DNA of 64,000 bases from Viridibacterium curvum. GTDB lineage: Bacteria > Pseudomonadota > Gammaproteobacteria > Burkholderiales > Rhodocyclaceae. Location of the stretch: NCBI RefSeq assembly GCF_039544165.1, contig NZ_BAABLD010000002.1:372001-436000 (forward strand), given 5' to 3'. Positions 1 to 7,488 of this stretch are shown one piece after another (position 1 is the stretch's first letter; every line of letters starts with the position of its first letter). The position numbers were made by a program, and so were the translations under genes. Below the pieces are notes generated by a model that saw nothing but the letters and a program-made list of their open reading frames with translations, had not been told where the DNA came from and searched no databases.

Positions 1-106
1 ACAGCAAGCCAGAGGGCTTGTTGACGACCACGCAGGTATCGTCCTCGTAAAGCACATCCAGCGGAAGTTGCGGTGGTCTGTAACGCTCAGTCACGCTGTG
101 TGTCAT
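1..106 (-). CDS. RluA-family pseudouridine synthase, N-terminal fragment
   Basis: Reading the minus strand from an ATG at 106-104 gives about 35 residues, then the window ends. The peptide contains LPLDVLYEDDTCVVVNKPSG, which is the N-terminal signature of the RluA family catalytic domain (the strand before the Asp-containing motif). The family isomerises uridine to pseudouridine in 23S rRNA or tRNA. The catalytic HRLD-type motif lies outside the window, so the RluA/RluC/TruC subtype cannot be decided. A purine-rich GACGGG precedes the ATG. The gene is separated from the next minus-strand gene by a REP array. Confidence 0.75.
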   Translation of the reverse strand, partial: MTHSVTERYRPPQLPLDVLYEDDTCVVVNKPSGLL

Positions 107-137
107 CCCGTCGATCCAAACCTTCTGCTGTCGGCTG

Positions 138-604
138 CTGTCCGGCTGAAGCCGGACCTACATCTGCACCATGTTGTAGGTGCGACCTCAGTCGCACAAC
201 CCCAGCGGCCAATGCTCCACCGAAGCCGCCTTGCCCGCAGGGTTGATGTCGATCTCTCATCCGCCACCTGCTGTCCGGCTGAAGCCGGACCTACACCGGC
301 ACCGAGTTGTAGGTGCGACTTCAGTCGCACAACCCCAGCGACCAATGTTCCACCGAAGCCGCCTTGTCCGCAGGGTTGATTTCGATCTCTCATCCGCCAC
401 CTGCTGTCCGGCTGAAGCCGGACCTACACAGGCACCATGTTGTAGGTGCGACTTCAGTCGCACAAACCCAGCGACCAATGTTCCACCGAAGTCGCCTTGC
501 CCGCAGGGTTGATTTCGATCTCTCATCCGCCACCTTCTATCCGGCTGAAGCCGGACCTACATCGGCACCGTCTTGTAGGTGCGACTTCAGTCGCACAAAC
601 CCCA
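138..604. repeat. REP/BIME array 1, about 133-bp unit
   Basis: Four tandem units with a 133-bp period fill the gap between the pseudouridine synthase start and the NlpC/P60 stop. Each unit carries two 18-bp palindromes. Type A (GTCCGGCTGAAGCCGGAC) starts at 140, 273, 406 and, with a G to A change, 539. Type B (GTGCGACTTCAGTCGCAC) starts at about 180, 313, 446 and 579. Each palindrome is bordered by GTAG (type B) or its complement CTAC (type A), so the two types face each other. This is the layout of a REP pair (BIME). The bases between the palindromes are also well conserved, so the whole unit was duplicated. Confidence 0.88.
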
Positions 605-606
605 GC

Positions 607-1140
607 TCAAAACAACGAACGTGCGCCATCGAACCGCTTTGCAAAATACACATTGTCCAGCCGTTCAACCCGCACGCTGCCCCGGCTGCTGGGGGCGTGG
701 ATGAAACGTCCTTCCCCGATATAGATGCCCATATGAGAGTAGGGCTTTCCGTTGGTGTTGAAGAACACCAGATCGGCTGGTCGCAGGTTTTGCGAATCGA
801 CGACCTGAGTGATCGCCGCAATCTGCGACGCATTGTGTGGCAGCCGTTTGCCGGAGACCTGTTCCACGACATAGCTGACCATGCCGCTGCAATCGAGTCC
901 CGCCTCGGGGTTACGGCCACCGAATTTGTAACCTGTGTCCAACAAACTCAGTGAGAAGAGCAGGATCTCGCTCGCCTGATGCTCTGCATCAAGGCGGAAC
1001 GCGGCTGTCGAGGGCGCGCGCTCAAGGGGCGCCTGTTTCCGGGGGGCTGCGCTTTGCGGTGTTGTTGTATGCTGTACGGGAGGTGCCGACGAACAGGCCG
1101 CCAGGCCTGCAAGCACACACGGCAGCCAGGCGCGACGCAT
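607..1140 (-). CDS. NlpC/P60 (C40) family lipoprotein peptidase
   Basis: A 177-residue cell-envelope hydrolase of the NlpC/P60 family, which cleaves D-Glu-mDAP type bonds in peptidoglycan peptides. The first 17 residues form a signal peptide ending in LAGLAACSS, a lipobox with Cys16. The catalytic domain shows LDCSGMV (nucleophile Cys), SHMGIYIG (His) and FIHAPSSRG (third polar residue). The start codon overlaps the dtd stop by one base (TGATG), so it is translationally coupled to dtd and the carbonic anhydrase gene. Its exact cleavage specificity is not decided by sequence. Confidence 0.9.
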   Translation of the reverse strand: MRRAWLPCVLAGLAACSSAPPVQHTTTPQSAAPRKQAPLERAPSTAAFRLDAEHQASEILLFSLSLLDTGYKFGGRNPEAGLDCSGMVSYVVEQVSGKRLPHNASQIAAITQVVDSQNLRPADLVFFNTNGKPYSHMGIYIGEGRFIHAPSSRGSVRVERLDNVYFAKRFDGARSLF

Positions 1141-1577
1141 CAGACCTCCAGCCAGAAGGTGACTGGCCCGTCATTGACCAGTCTGACCTTCATGTCGGCG
1201 CCGAAGACGCCAGTGGCTACATTGTCATGCTTGTTGCGCGCCAGGCCGGTAAAAGCGTCGAACAAAGCGCGTGCTTCATCCGGAGCAGCTGCGGTACTGA
1301 AGCTCGGGCGGGTGCCGCGTTGCGTATCGGCCGCCAGCGTGAATTGCGACACCAGAAGCAAGCCACCCCGAACATCGCGCAGGCTGCAGTTCATACGGCC
1401 CGCATCGTCGTAGAAAATCCGATAACCGAGAATCCGTTCCAGCAGACGCTCAGCGCGTTGCGCATCGTCACCTTTCTGAATGCCGACGAAAGCCAGTACG
1501 CCCTGACCGATCTGACCAACGATCTGATCGTCGACGCGGACTGCGGCTTCAGAGACGCGTTGGATCAGTGCAATCAC
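1140..1577 (-). CDS. dtd: D-aminoacyl-tRNA deacylase
   Basis: A 145-residue cytoplasmic enzyme that hydrolyses D-amino acids, and mischarged glycine, from tRNA. Length and start (MIALIQRVSEAAVRVDD) match the DTD family. The Ser-Gln strand LLLVSQFTLAADTQRGTRPSF is present, as is a C-terminal NDGPVTFWLE, the typical Gly-cisPro-like motif region. It overlaps the upstream carbonic anhydrase gene by 4 bp (ATGA) and the downstream NlpC/P60 gene by 1 bp, which indicates a three-gene operon. Confidence 0.96.
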   Translation of the reverse strand: MIALIQRVSEAAVRVDDQIVGQIGQGVLAFVGIQKGDDAQRAERLLERILGYRIFYDDAGRMNCSLRDVRGGLLLVSQFTLAADTQRGTRPSFSTAAAPDEARALFDAFTGLARNKHDNVATGVFGADMKVRLVNDGPVTFWLEV

Positions 1578-2107
1578 GAAGCGTCGTCGATGCGCTTGAG
1601 ACCCTGACGGAAGCGCTCGGCATTGCGTCGGTAACCCTCTGCATTGGCGAGCAGATTGGCGACCTCGGCGTCCGACAATTCACGAATCACCCGCCCCGGC
1701 GTGCCCACCACCAGCGAGCGGTCGGGAATCACCTTGTTTTCCGGAATCAGGCAGTTGGCGCCAATCAGACAGTTCTTGCCCACAACAGCCCCATTGAGCA
1801 CCACGGCATTGATGCCGATCAGCGAGCCATCGCCAATCGTGCAGCCGTGCAGCACTGCCATGTGGCCCACCGTCACGTTCTGGCCCAGCGTCAGCGGCAC
1901 ACCGTCATCCGTGTGCAGGATCGAACCGTCCTGGATGTTGCTGCCGTCGCCAACGACGATGGGGTCGTTGTCACCCCGCAGGACCGCGTCGAACCAGACG
2001 CTGACGCCCTTGCCCAGCGTCACTGTTCCCAGCACCGTGGCGCTCTCTGCCACCCAGCAGTCTTCCGCCAGCTGGGGCACGCGTTCATTCAGTCGATAGA
2101 TGGCCAT
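1574..2107 (-). CDS. Gamma-class carbonic anhydrase family protein (YrdA-like)
   Basis: A 177-residue left-handed beta-helix protein of the gamma carbonic anhydrase/YrdA family. Hexapeptide repeats run through residues 12-150. The metal-ligand histidines appear in ILHTDDGVPLTLG and VTVGHMAVLHGCTIGDG, the usual three-His pattern. Family members form trimers with zinc or iron at subunit interfaces; many have weak or no proven hydratase activity. It is the first gene of the dtd-nlpC operon. About 150 bp upstream, REP array 2 begins. Confidence 0.92.
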   Translation of the reverse strand: MAIYRLNERVPQLAEDCWVAESATVLGTVTLGKGVSVWFDAVLRGDNDPIVVGDGSNIQDGSILHTDDGVPLTLGQNVTVGHMAVLHGCTIGDGSLIGINAVVLNGAVVGKNCLIGANCLIPENKVIPDRSLVVGTPGRVIRELSDAEVANLLANAEGYRRNAERFRQGLKRIDDAS

Positions 2108-2256
2108 TGCAGGTATTCCGTCAGATGCAGCGCAGAAATCGTGCGTTGCAATAAAGCCGAAATCATAGCAGGCAGCCCACGCCGGGTTGCAGGGGCGGCA
2201 AGCAATCGGCTGCCTGGGTTTGGGGTTTGGAGAAGGGCGGTTTGCGACGTCTGGTT

Positions 2257-2825
2257 GTGCGGTTGAAACCGCAGCTACACGGTGGTGGGGCTGGGTTCAG
2301 GCGGAGGGAGAGTGGGCGTAGGTCCGGCTTCAGCCGGACTCATGGCGGCAATTGGAGCGTGGGTTGTGCGGTTGAAACCGCACCTACGGGGTGGTGGGGC
2401 TGCGTTCAGGCGGAGGGAGAGTGGTCGTAGGTCCGGCTTCAGCCGGACGCATGACGGCAATTGGGGCGTGGGTTGTGCGGTTGAAACCGCACCTACAGGG
2501 CGGTGGGGCTGGGGTCAGGCGGAGGGAGAGTGGTCGTAGGTCCGGCTTCAGCCGGACGCATGACGGCAATTGGGGCGTGGGTTGTGTGGTTGAAACCGCA
2601 CCTACGGGGCGGTGGGGCTGGGTTCAGGCGGAGGGAGAGTGGTCGTAGGTCCGGCTTCAGCCGGACGCATGGCGGCAATTGGGGCGTGGGTTGTGCGGTT
2701 GAAACCGCACCTACACGGTGGTGGGGCTGGGTTCAGGCGGAGGGAGAGTTGTAGTAGGTCCGGCTTCAGCCGAACGCATGGCGGCAATTGGGGCGTGGGT
2801 TGTGCGGTTGAAACCGCACCTACGG
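2257..2825. repeat. REP/BIME array 2, about 109-bp unit
   Basis: A regular tandem array with a 109-bp period. Type B' palindromes (GTGCGGTTGAAACCGCAC) start at 2257, 2366, 2475, 2584, 2693 and 2802. Type A palindromes (GTCCGGCTTCAGCCGGAC) start at 2322, 2431, 2540, 2649 and 2758. Type A is preceded by GTAG and type B' is followed by CTAC, so the pair is inverted as in a BIME. Copies differ by single bases, for example GTGT at 2584 and CCGAAC at 2770. The 785-bp gap between the carbonic anhydrase gene and the GcvR-like gene holds no credible gene; short reading frames here are repeats of the array. Confidence 0.9.
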
Positions 2826-2892
2826 CGACTCGTGCGCGCCTGCAGGGCTGGTTTTAACCGGTCACCAAGGTGGCTATCGGGCGGTGAGGCGA

Positions 2893-3420
2893 TTACGAGG
2901 CGTCTTCTTCCTGCCCCAGCGCAATATCAACCTGCATCTCGGCCGAGATGGCTTCCAGGTCTTTCTGTAGATCGCCGATGCCCAGTTCCGTTGGGGCCAG
3001 TAGCAGGGCCGTCGCATGAAACAGCGTTTCCCCAGACATTGGTGCGGCGGACGTGCGCGTCTCCAGCGATTCCACATTCACTGCGTGGCGCGCCAGCACC
3101 TGGGTGACTTCGCGCACGATGCCGATGCGGTCATGACCGACCAGATCGAGCCTGAGGCTGCGGCGGATACTGTCAGGCGCGCCCGGTGTTGCCACTTCGA
3201 CAACGACCCGCAGTGGTTCGAAAATGCGAAGCGCCGCCAGCAACGCGTCGGCCCTCTCCGCAGGCACGTCAACGCGTACCAGCCCCGCAAACTTCCCGGC
3301 CAGATGGGTCATTGACGCCTCCAGCCAGTTACCTTGATGCGCCGAAATGACCGCAGCAAGGCTTTCAACAAGGCCGGGGCGGTCATTACCGATGGCTGTG
3401 AGGACGAGATGTTGGCTCAT
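2893..3420 (-). CDS. GcvR-like ACT-domain regulator
   Basis: About 175 residues with two ACT domains: MSQHLVLTAIGNDRPGLVESLAAVI (residues 1-75) and LDLVGHDRIGIVREVTQVLA (about 85-165). This is the architecture of GcvR, the glycine cleavage system repressor partner, which acts by protein-protein contact rather than DNA binding. I chose the ATG at 3420 because family members start MSQHLV; a TTG at 3441 would add seven residues. No gcv genes are nearby, so the target is an inference from family only. Confidence 0.8.
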   Translation of the reverse strand: MSQHLVLTAIGNDRPGLVESLAAVISAHQGNWLEASMTHLAGKFAGLVRVDVPAERADALLAALRIFEPLRVVVEVATPGAPDSIRRSLRLDLVGHDRIGIVREVTQVLARHAVNVESLETRTSAAPMSGETLFHATALLLAPTELGIGDLQKDLEAISAEMQVDIALGQEEDAS

Positions 3421-3623
3421 GAATTTCGAGTACGACTTCAAGAATCAGGGCCCCGAAGATTACCGGAGCGTGAATGGCGACGGTTGACGTCTTGCGGACG
3501 ACGAGTGACGAAAAACGGCAGGCTTCCCGCGTCAATTCACCGGATGGCGACAGGTGTTGTTGGCTCGCAATCTACTTAAGGCATTGTTTGTAAATGGTTT
3601 AAATCTGATTTCAGAGGCTGGGC

Positions 3624-3638
3624 TGGCATCTGGCATGC
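3624..3638 (+). promoter_or_regulatory. Candidate sigma-54 promoter of the pilin gene
   Basis: TGGCAT-N5-ATGC at 3624-3638 fits the -24/-12 consensus TGGCAC-N5-TTGC with two mismatches and exact spacing. It lies about 60 bp before the pilin ATG. Pilin genes of Pseudomonas and several Betaproteobacteria are RpoN/PilR dependent, so the assignment is biologically sensible. It is a motif match only; PilR sites were not identified. Confidence 0.45.
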
Positions 3639-3696
3639 CGCTCGCTACAAGGAATACGCACGGATTCCTATCCGTCCATTCACAGGAGAATCAAAC

Positions 3697-4188
3697 ATGA
3701 AGCAAGTGCAAAAGGGCTTTACCCTGATCGAACTGATGATCGTTGTGGCGATCATCGGCATCCTGGCCGCTATCGCGCTGCCGCAGTACCAGACTTACAT
3801 TGCTCGTTCCCAAGTTTCGCGTGTCATGGGTGAAACTTCGGCCGTCAAGACGGCTCTCGAGGATTGCATCGCTGGTGGTCGTCTTACCCTTGCAATTGGT
3901 GGTGCTGCAACGACTTGTGACCCGCAAGTTACTGCTTCTACTCTGATGACGGCTGCTAGCACTTGGGGTGCTCCGGCAGTTGCTGGTGCTGGCTATCCTG
4001 CTATTACTAACCCGATGGCTGCCGGTGCAGACGTCACAATTGTGGCGACGTTTGGGAATGGCGCTGCGTCGATCCTCTCTGGCACTCCCTACACCTTGAC
4101 TTGGACACGCGCTGATGCGACGGGCGCTTGGACCTGTTCTACCAGTGCAGCTATGCCGGCTAAATTCAAGCCCAACGGTTGCATCTAA
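3697..4188 (+). CDS. Type IV pilin, major-type (PilA/PilE)
   Basis: A 163-residue type IVa prepilin. The short leader MKQVQKG is cut before FTLIELMIVVAIIGILAAIALPQYQ, with Glu5 of the mature protein present and a long N-terminal helix. Four cysteines occur, in LEDCIAG, TTCDPQ, WTCSTS and NGCI, so two disulfides including the C-terminal D-loop are likely. Processing would be by PilD and assembly by the PilB/PilQ machinery, none of which is in this window. A good AGGAG site precedes the ATG, and a hairpin terminator follows. The threonine- and serine-rich body is a possible substrate for the PglL-type transferase downstream. Confidence 0.95.
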   Translation: MKQVQKGFTLIELMIVVAIIGILAAIALPQYQTYIARSQVSRVMGETSAVKTALEDCIAGGRLTLAIGGAATTCDPQVTASTLMTAASTWGAPAVAGAGYPAITNPMAAGADVTIVATFGNGAASILSGTPYTLTWTRADATGAWTCSTSAAMPAKFKPNGCI

Positions 4189-4244
4189 ATTAGTAGTTGG
4201 AAGTTTCAAGGCTGTACGGTTTAGAGCCGCACGGGCCTTGATCA

Positions 4245-4275
4245 GAAAAGGGCACCAAGGGTGCCCTTTTCTATA
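4245..4275 (+). terminator. Rho-independent terminator after pilin 1
   Basis: A 12-bp perfect stem (GAAAAGGGCACC / GGTGCCCTTTTC) with a 3-nt loop, where the 3' arm carries the T-run. It sits 57 bp after the first pilin stop and 35 bp before the second pilin start, so the two pilins can be expressed at different levels. Confidence 0.85.
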
Positions 4276-4309
4276 ACCTCAGTGTGCTGACCTTGAGTGC
4301 GGAGGAGTC

Positions 4310-4801
4310 ATGTCTTCTGAATATTTTCGTTCAAGCAAAGGCTTCACTCTTATCGAGTTGATGATAGTGGTCGCGATCATCGGCATACTGGCCGCACTTA
4401 GCACCAATACGTATCGCAGTTACACCGCCCGTTCCCAAGTGGCTCGTGTTATGAGCGAGACAGCTACGCTTAAGACTGCGCTAGAGCAGTGTGTTACTAG
4501 TGGCAAGTTGACTCTGGGTGTCGCAATCACTGATTGTGATCCGCAGTACACCGGCTCGAATCTTATGCAGGATGCGCCGTTCGCAGGGTCCGGATTGCCT
4601 GTCGCAGGCGTCGGTTACCCAGACATCCAGAATCTCGCTACGGCTCCTGGAACACCGCTGCGGATCGTCGCAACCTTTGGCAATCGCGCGTCATCTCTGG
4701 TGCTTGGGCAGACGCTGACCTGGGAGCGTGATGCGACGTCCGGAAGCTGGTCTTGCGCTACGACGGTCGCGCAAGTCTACAAACCCACTGGCTGCAGTTG
4801 A
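4310..4801 (+). CDS. Type IV pilin, second paralogue
   Basis: A 163-residue type IV prepilin with leader MSSEYFRSSKG before FTLIELMIVVAIIGILAALSTNTYRSY. It aligns end to end with the upstream pilin (ARSQV.RVM.ETA.LKTALE.C, IVATFGN, TLTW.RDAT.GSW.C, KPTGC), keeping the four-cysteine layout. It lacks the usual ALPQYQ after the hydrophobic stretch (ALSTNTY instead). A GGAGG-type site precedes the ATG. It could be an alternative major pilin or a minor pilin; tandem duplication is the simplest origin. Confidence 0.92.
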   Translation: MSSEYFRSSKGFTLIELMIVVAIIGILAALSTNTYRSYTARSQVARVMSETATLKTALEQCVTSGKLTLGVAITDCDPQYTGSNLMQDAPFAGSGLPVAGVGYPDIQNLATAPGTPLRIVATFGNRASSLVLGQTLTWERDATSGSWSCATTVAQVYKPTGCS

Positions 4802-5019
4802 GCCTAGCGATGCAGATGCCACTCCGCGCATCTGTTCGGACTCTCGCCCTTGAGCGCCGAGAATCAATGCGCTACCTTTCTGCACGGGCAAGTGCTTGTT
4901 TCAACGTCACGCGTTCGCTACCCAGCAATACCGTTGATCTAAGGTTCCGCCGCCAGTGCACTTGACGCCGTATTTCGCAAACGGCACCCTGCGCCCCTCA
5001 CTGGAGGAGGCGTGTCGCT

Positions 5020-6738
5020 GTGCAAAGTTCTTCACCGCTGGTTTGGCTAATCTGCTTGTTGTGGCTGGTGTTGCAATGTGCATCGATTCTGGCTTCGCAC
5101 CGTTATCCCCAGACGGTCTTCTATAACGAGTTCGCTGCGGCGTGTGCCGTGATGGCTGTCGGCGCCATGCTGGCCTGGGTTGGGCCTGTACGTTGGCGGT
5201 TGTCGCCGATGACCGCGATGCTGGCTGTTCTGGCCGGTGTTGTCGCTGCGTGGGCGATGGCAGGGGCTGGTGGCGCGGCGACGTCTGTGCTGCTGTATCT
5301 CCTCGTGCCGATTGTTCTTGCAGTGCTTGTTGCGGCAGCGCTGAATGTCATGTCGCGCGAGCAACTGGTGCAGTGGTGTGCTTGGGGCATGCTCGTTTGT
5401 GCTTGTTTGCAATGTCTGGCGGGCGCTCTGCAGCTGAGTGGGTACTCGTACCCCGGCGTGATCATGGCCAAGCTGATGAACTCGGCTTTCGGCAACATTG
5501 CTCAGCAGAACCATTACGCCAACCTTTTGTGGCTGGGCCTGGTCTCGCTGACCTATCTGTGGGTGCGTGGTGTTTTCCCGGCGTTGCCGGCCTTGGTGTC
5601 GGCTGTTGCGATCAATGTGTTTGCGGCGCTGTCCGTGTCGCGCTCTGTGTGGTTGTACACCGCGCTGGTGCCGGTGCTGGGCGCTCTCTATGTTCGCCAT
5701 ATGCCGTCTGCCGAGCGCCGCAAGGTCTGGTCGGGTTTGGCGGTGCTGACCTTGCTGAGTGTGGCGACCCAGATCTGGCTGGCTTATGGCAATGCGCAGG
5801 CCGCGCTGGGTGTGACGTCGGCAATCGACCGGGTGGGGGAGAGCGGTTCCAACGGCCAGCGGATGTTCGACTGGATCGTTGCTGCGCGCACGGCGCTCGA
5901 ACATCCATTCACCGGTGTTGGACCAGGCATGTTTGCCTGGCAGACCGCGCTGGCGAGCATTGGCCTGCCGCCTGAAAACTGGGTGCGTATCGGCGAGAAC
6001 GCCCACAACACGGTGCTGCACTTCGCGGCTGAATTGGGGTTGGTATTCATCTTCGTCGCCGGCTTGCTGGTGCTGGCCTGGCTGTGGCGGCGCTGGCGCG
6101 AGACGCCGACGCTGGAGAGCTGGTGGGGCCTGGGCATTCTGGCGGTGCTGGCGTCGCACAGTTTCGTGGAGTACCCGTTGTGGTACGTCTATTTCCTGGT
6201 GCCGCTGGGGTGCGCCATCGGGGTGATCGATGCGGGTGACGAGCGGTTACCGAGCTTGCGATTCAACGCCTTGTGGCTGATCGTGCCGCTGGCTTTGGGT
6301 GCCGTGGTGCTGGGTTCGACCTGGGGTGACTATCGTCGGCTGGAGCAGGCCTACAAGACGCTCAATGCCGACACCTCGCCAGACTTGGCGACGGCTGCGC
6401 GGCTGGATGCTGTCGGCGCGTCGATTGGCGCGCATTCCCTGCTCGCGCCGCAGGCAGCGGTGCTGCGTTTGCGGGCCTGGCGGACCTCGGACGCCGACCG
6501 GTTGCCTGCCATCGTGGAAGTCTGCGACCGCATGCTGCCGCACAAGGTCCAGTACAACACGCTCACGGCCTGCATGGCGGCTTACACGATGGCTGATCGC
6601 AAGGCGGAAGCGGATCGCATCAACGAGATTGCCTGCGGAGCCTTTGCGCCGATCCACAGCAAGCCCTTCGTGGAATACGCGCAGAAGCTGTATCTGCGCA
6701 AGGACTGGGCCTTGCCGGACAAGGGGCGTTGCCTGTAA
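5020..6738 (+). CDS. pglL: PglL/Wzy-type O-oligosaccharyltransferase or O-antigen ligase
   Basis: A 572-residue integral membrane protein with about 12 hydrophobic segments, then a soluble C-terminal region from about residue 440. The Wzy_C core is visible: VSRSVWLYTALVPVLG, then the large periplasmic loop with TGVGPGMFAWQT and GENAHNTVLHFAAELGLVF, whose His is conserved in this family. The C-terminal part resembles the Wzy_C_2 region of PglL proteins. PglL moves lipid-linked oligosaccharide onto pilin. Its position directly after two pilin genes and before glycan-assembly genes supports that role; WaaL-type ligase is the alternative. It starts at GTG behind GGAGGAGG. The 218 bp between the second pilin and this gene hold nothing I recognise. 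Confidence 0.85.
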   Translation: MQSSSPLVWLICLLWLVLQCASILASHRYPQTVFYNEFAAACAVMAVGAMLAWVGPVRWRLSPMTAMLAVLAGVVAAWAMAGAGGAATSVLLYLLVPIVLAVLVAAALNVMSREQLVQWCAWGMLVCACLQCLAGALQLSGYSYPGVIMAKLMNSAFGNIAQQNHYANLLWLGLVSLTYLWVRGVFPALPALVSAVAINVFAALSVSRSVWLYTALVPVLGALYVRHMPSAERRKVWSGLAVLTLLSVATQIWLAYGNAQAALGVTSAIDRVGESGSNGQRMFDWIVAARTALEHPFTGVGPGMFAWQTALASIGLPPENWVRIGENAHNTVLHFAAELGLVFIFVAGLLVLAWLWRRWRETPTLESWWGLGILAVLASHSFVEYPLWYVYFLVPLGCAIGVIDAGDERLPSLRFNALWLIVPLALGAVVLGSTWGDYRRLEQAYKTLNADTSPDLATAARLDAVGASIGAHSLLAPQAAVLRLRAWRTSDADRLPAIVEVCDRMLPHKVQYNTLTACMAAYTMADRKAEADRINEIACGAFAPIHSKPFVEYAQKLYLRKDWALPDKGRCL

Positions 6739-6775
6739 TGCCGAACGGGTTGTTGATGCGGGCGTAGGGCCGGGT

Positions 6776-7002
6776 GTAGGTCCGGCTTCAGCCGGGGTTT
6801 TTGGGGAATCGGGGCATGGGTGTGCGACTGAAGTCGCACCTACGAAGAGGGTTGTAGGTCCGGCTTCAGCCGGACGCCTGGTGGGAATTGAGGCGGTGGT
6901 TGTGCGACTGAAGTCGCACCTACGGGGTTGGTGGGTCCGGCTTTAGCCGGACATCGGGGGCAGGAGCGAGGCTGTGATTTGTGCGACTGAAGTCGCACCT
7001 AC
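6776..7002. repeat. REP/BIME array 3, upstream flank of the RAYT gene
   Basis: Three type A palindromes (starts 6780, 6858, 6935) alternate with three type B palindromes (starts 6822, 6902, 6981) at about 79-bp spacing. The GTAG/CTAC borders are kept except at 6935, where GTAG reads GTGG. The last CTAC ends 16 bp before the RAYT start codon. Single-base decay is seen at 6797 (CCGGGG) and in the loop at 6943. Confidence 0.88.
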
Positions 7003-7018
7003 GGGGTGGGAGGGGGCG

Positions 7019-7483
7019 ATGAGTTATGCGCAGCTCCGCAGGGGGCGGGTTTCGGAGGCGTCCCGGGCTTATCTCGTCACCGCTGTCACCGCCGGGCGTG
7101 TGCCACGGTTCGAATCCTTGCTCGCGGCGCGGGCTGTTGTGCGTGTGATGCGTGGGCTTCATGACGAGGGTTGGGTCGAGTCGCGGGCTTGGGTGGTGAT
7201 GCCGGATCATCTGCATTGGTTGTTTGTGCTGGGTGAAGAGGCTTCACTGGCAGGGGTCATGCAGCGATTGAAGGGTTCGAGTGCCAGGGCCGTGAATCTG
7301 CTTGAGGGACGTACAGGGGCGCTGTGGCAGAGTGCCTATCACGATCATGCGGTGCGGGCGGAGGAGGATTTGCGGGCCATTGCGCGCTACGTGGTAGCGA
7401 ATCCGTTGCGTGCTGGTCTGGTGACGGATATCGGTTTGTATCCGCATTGGGATGCGGTTTGGCTGGATCCGCTTGTGGGGTGA
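7019..7483 (+). CDS. REP-associated tyrosine transposase (RAYT, Y1_Tnp family)
   Basis: A 154-residue single-strand DNA transposase of the HUH/Y1 type. It shows the N-terminal RRGRVSEASRAYLVTAVT strand, the metal-binding MPDHLHWL (His64 and His66), LWQSAYHDHAVR with the likely catalytic Tyr107, and the C-terminal IARYVVANPLRAGLV motif typical of RAYTs. RAYTs cut and rejoin REP hairpins and are thought to have been co-opted by the host. It is flanked on both sides by REP arrays whose palindromes carry the diagnostic GTAG/GGAG tetranucleotide. I start at the ATG at 7019, behind a GGAGGGGG-like site; an upstream start would translate REP sequence. Confidence 0.93.
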   Translation: MSYAQLRRGRVSEASRAYLVTAVTAGRVPRFESLLAARAVVRVMRGLHDEGWVESRAWVVMPDHLHWLFVLGEEASLAGVMQRLKGSSARAVNLLEGRTGALWQSAYHDHAVRAEEDLRAIARYVVANPLRAGLVTDIGLYPHWDAVWLDPLVG

Positions 7484-7488
7484 AGGGG

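Noticed and set aside
138..2825. Regular repeats resembling CRISPR arrays
   Set aside because: Units are 109-133 bp, the segments between palindromes are conserved rather than unique, and no cas genes are present. GTAG borders identify REPs.
2227..2857. Overlapping 61-85 codon frames on both strands in array 2
   Set aside because: They are translations of the same repeat unit, start one period apart and have no ribosome sites.
5047..6159. 370-codon minus-strand frame opposite pglL
   Set aside because: High GC leaves long open shadow frames. The product is a Gln/His/Arg-rich non-protein-like sequence and the plus strand has a clear family.
7100..7125. GGTTCGAATCC-like T-loop suggesting a tRNA
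   Set aside because: It lies inside the RAYT coding sequence and no acceptor or anticodon arms can be formed around it.
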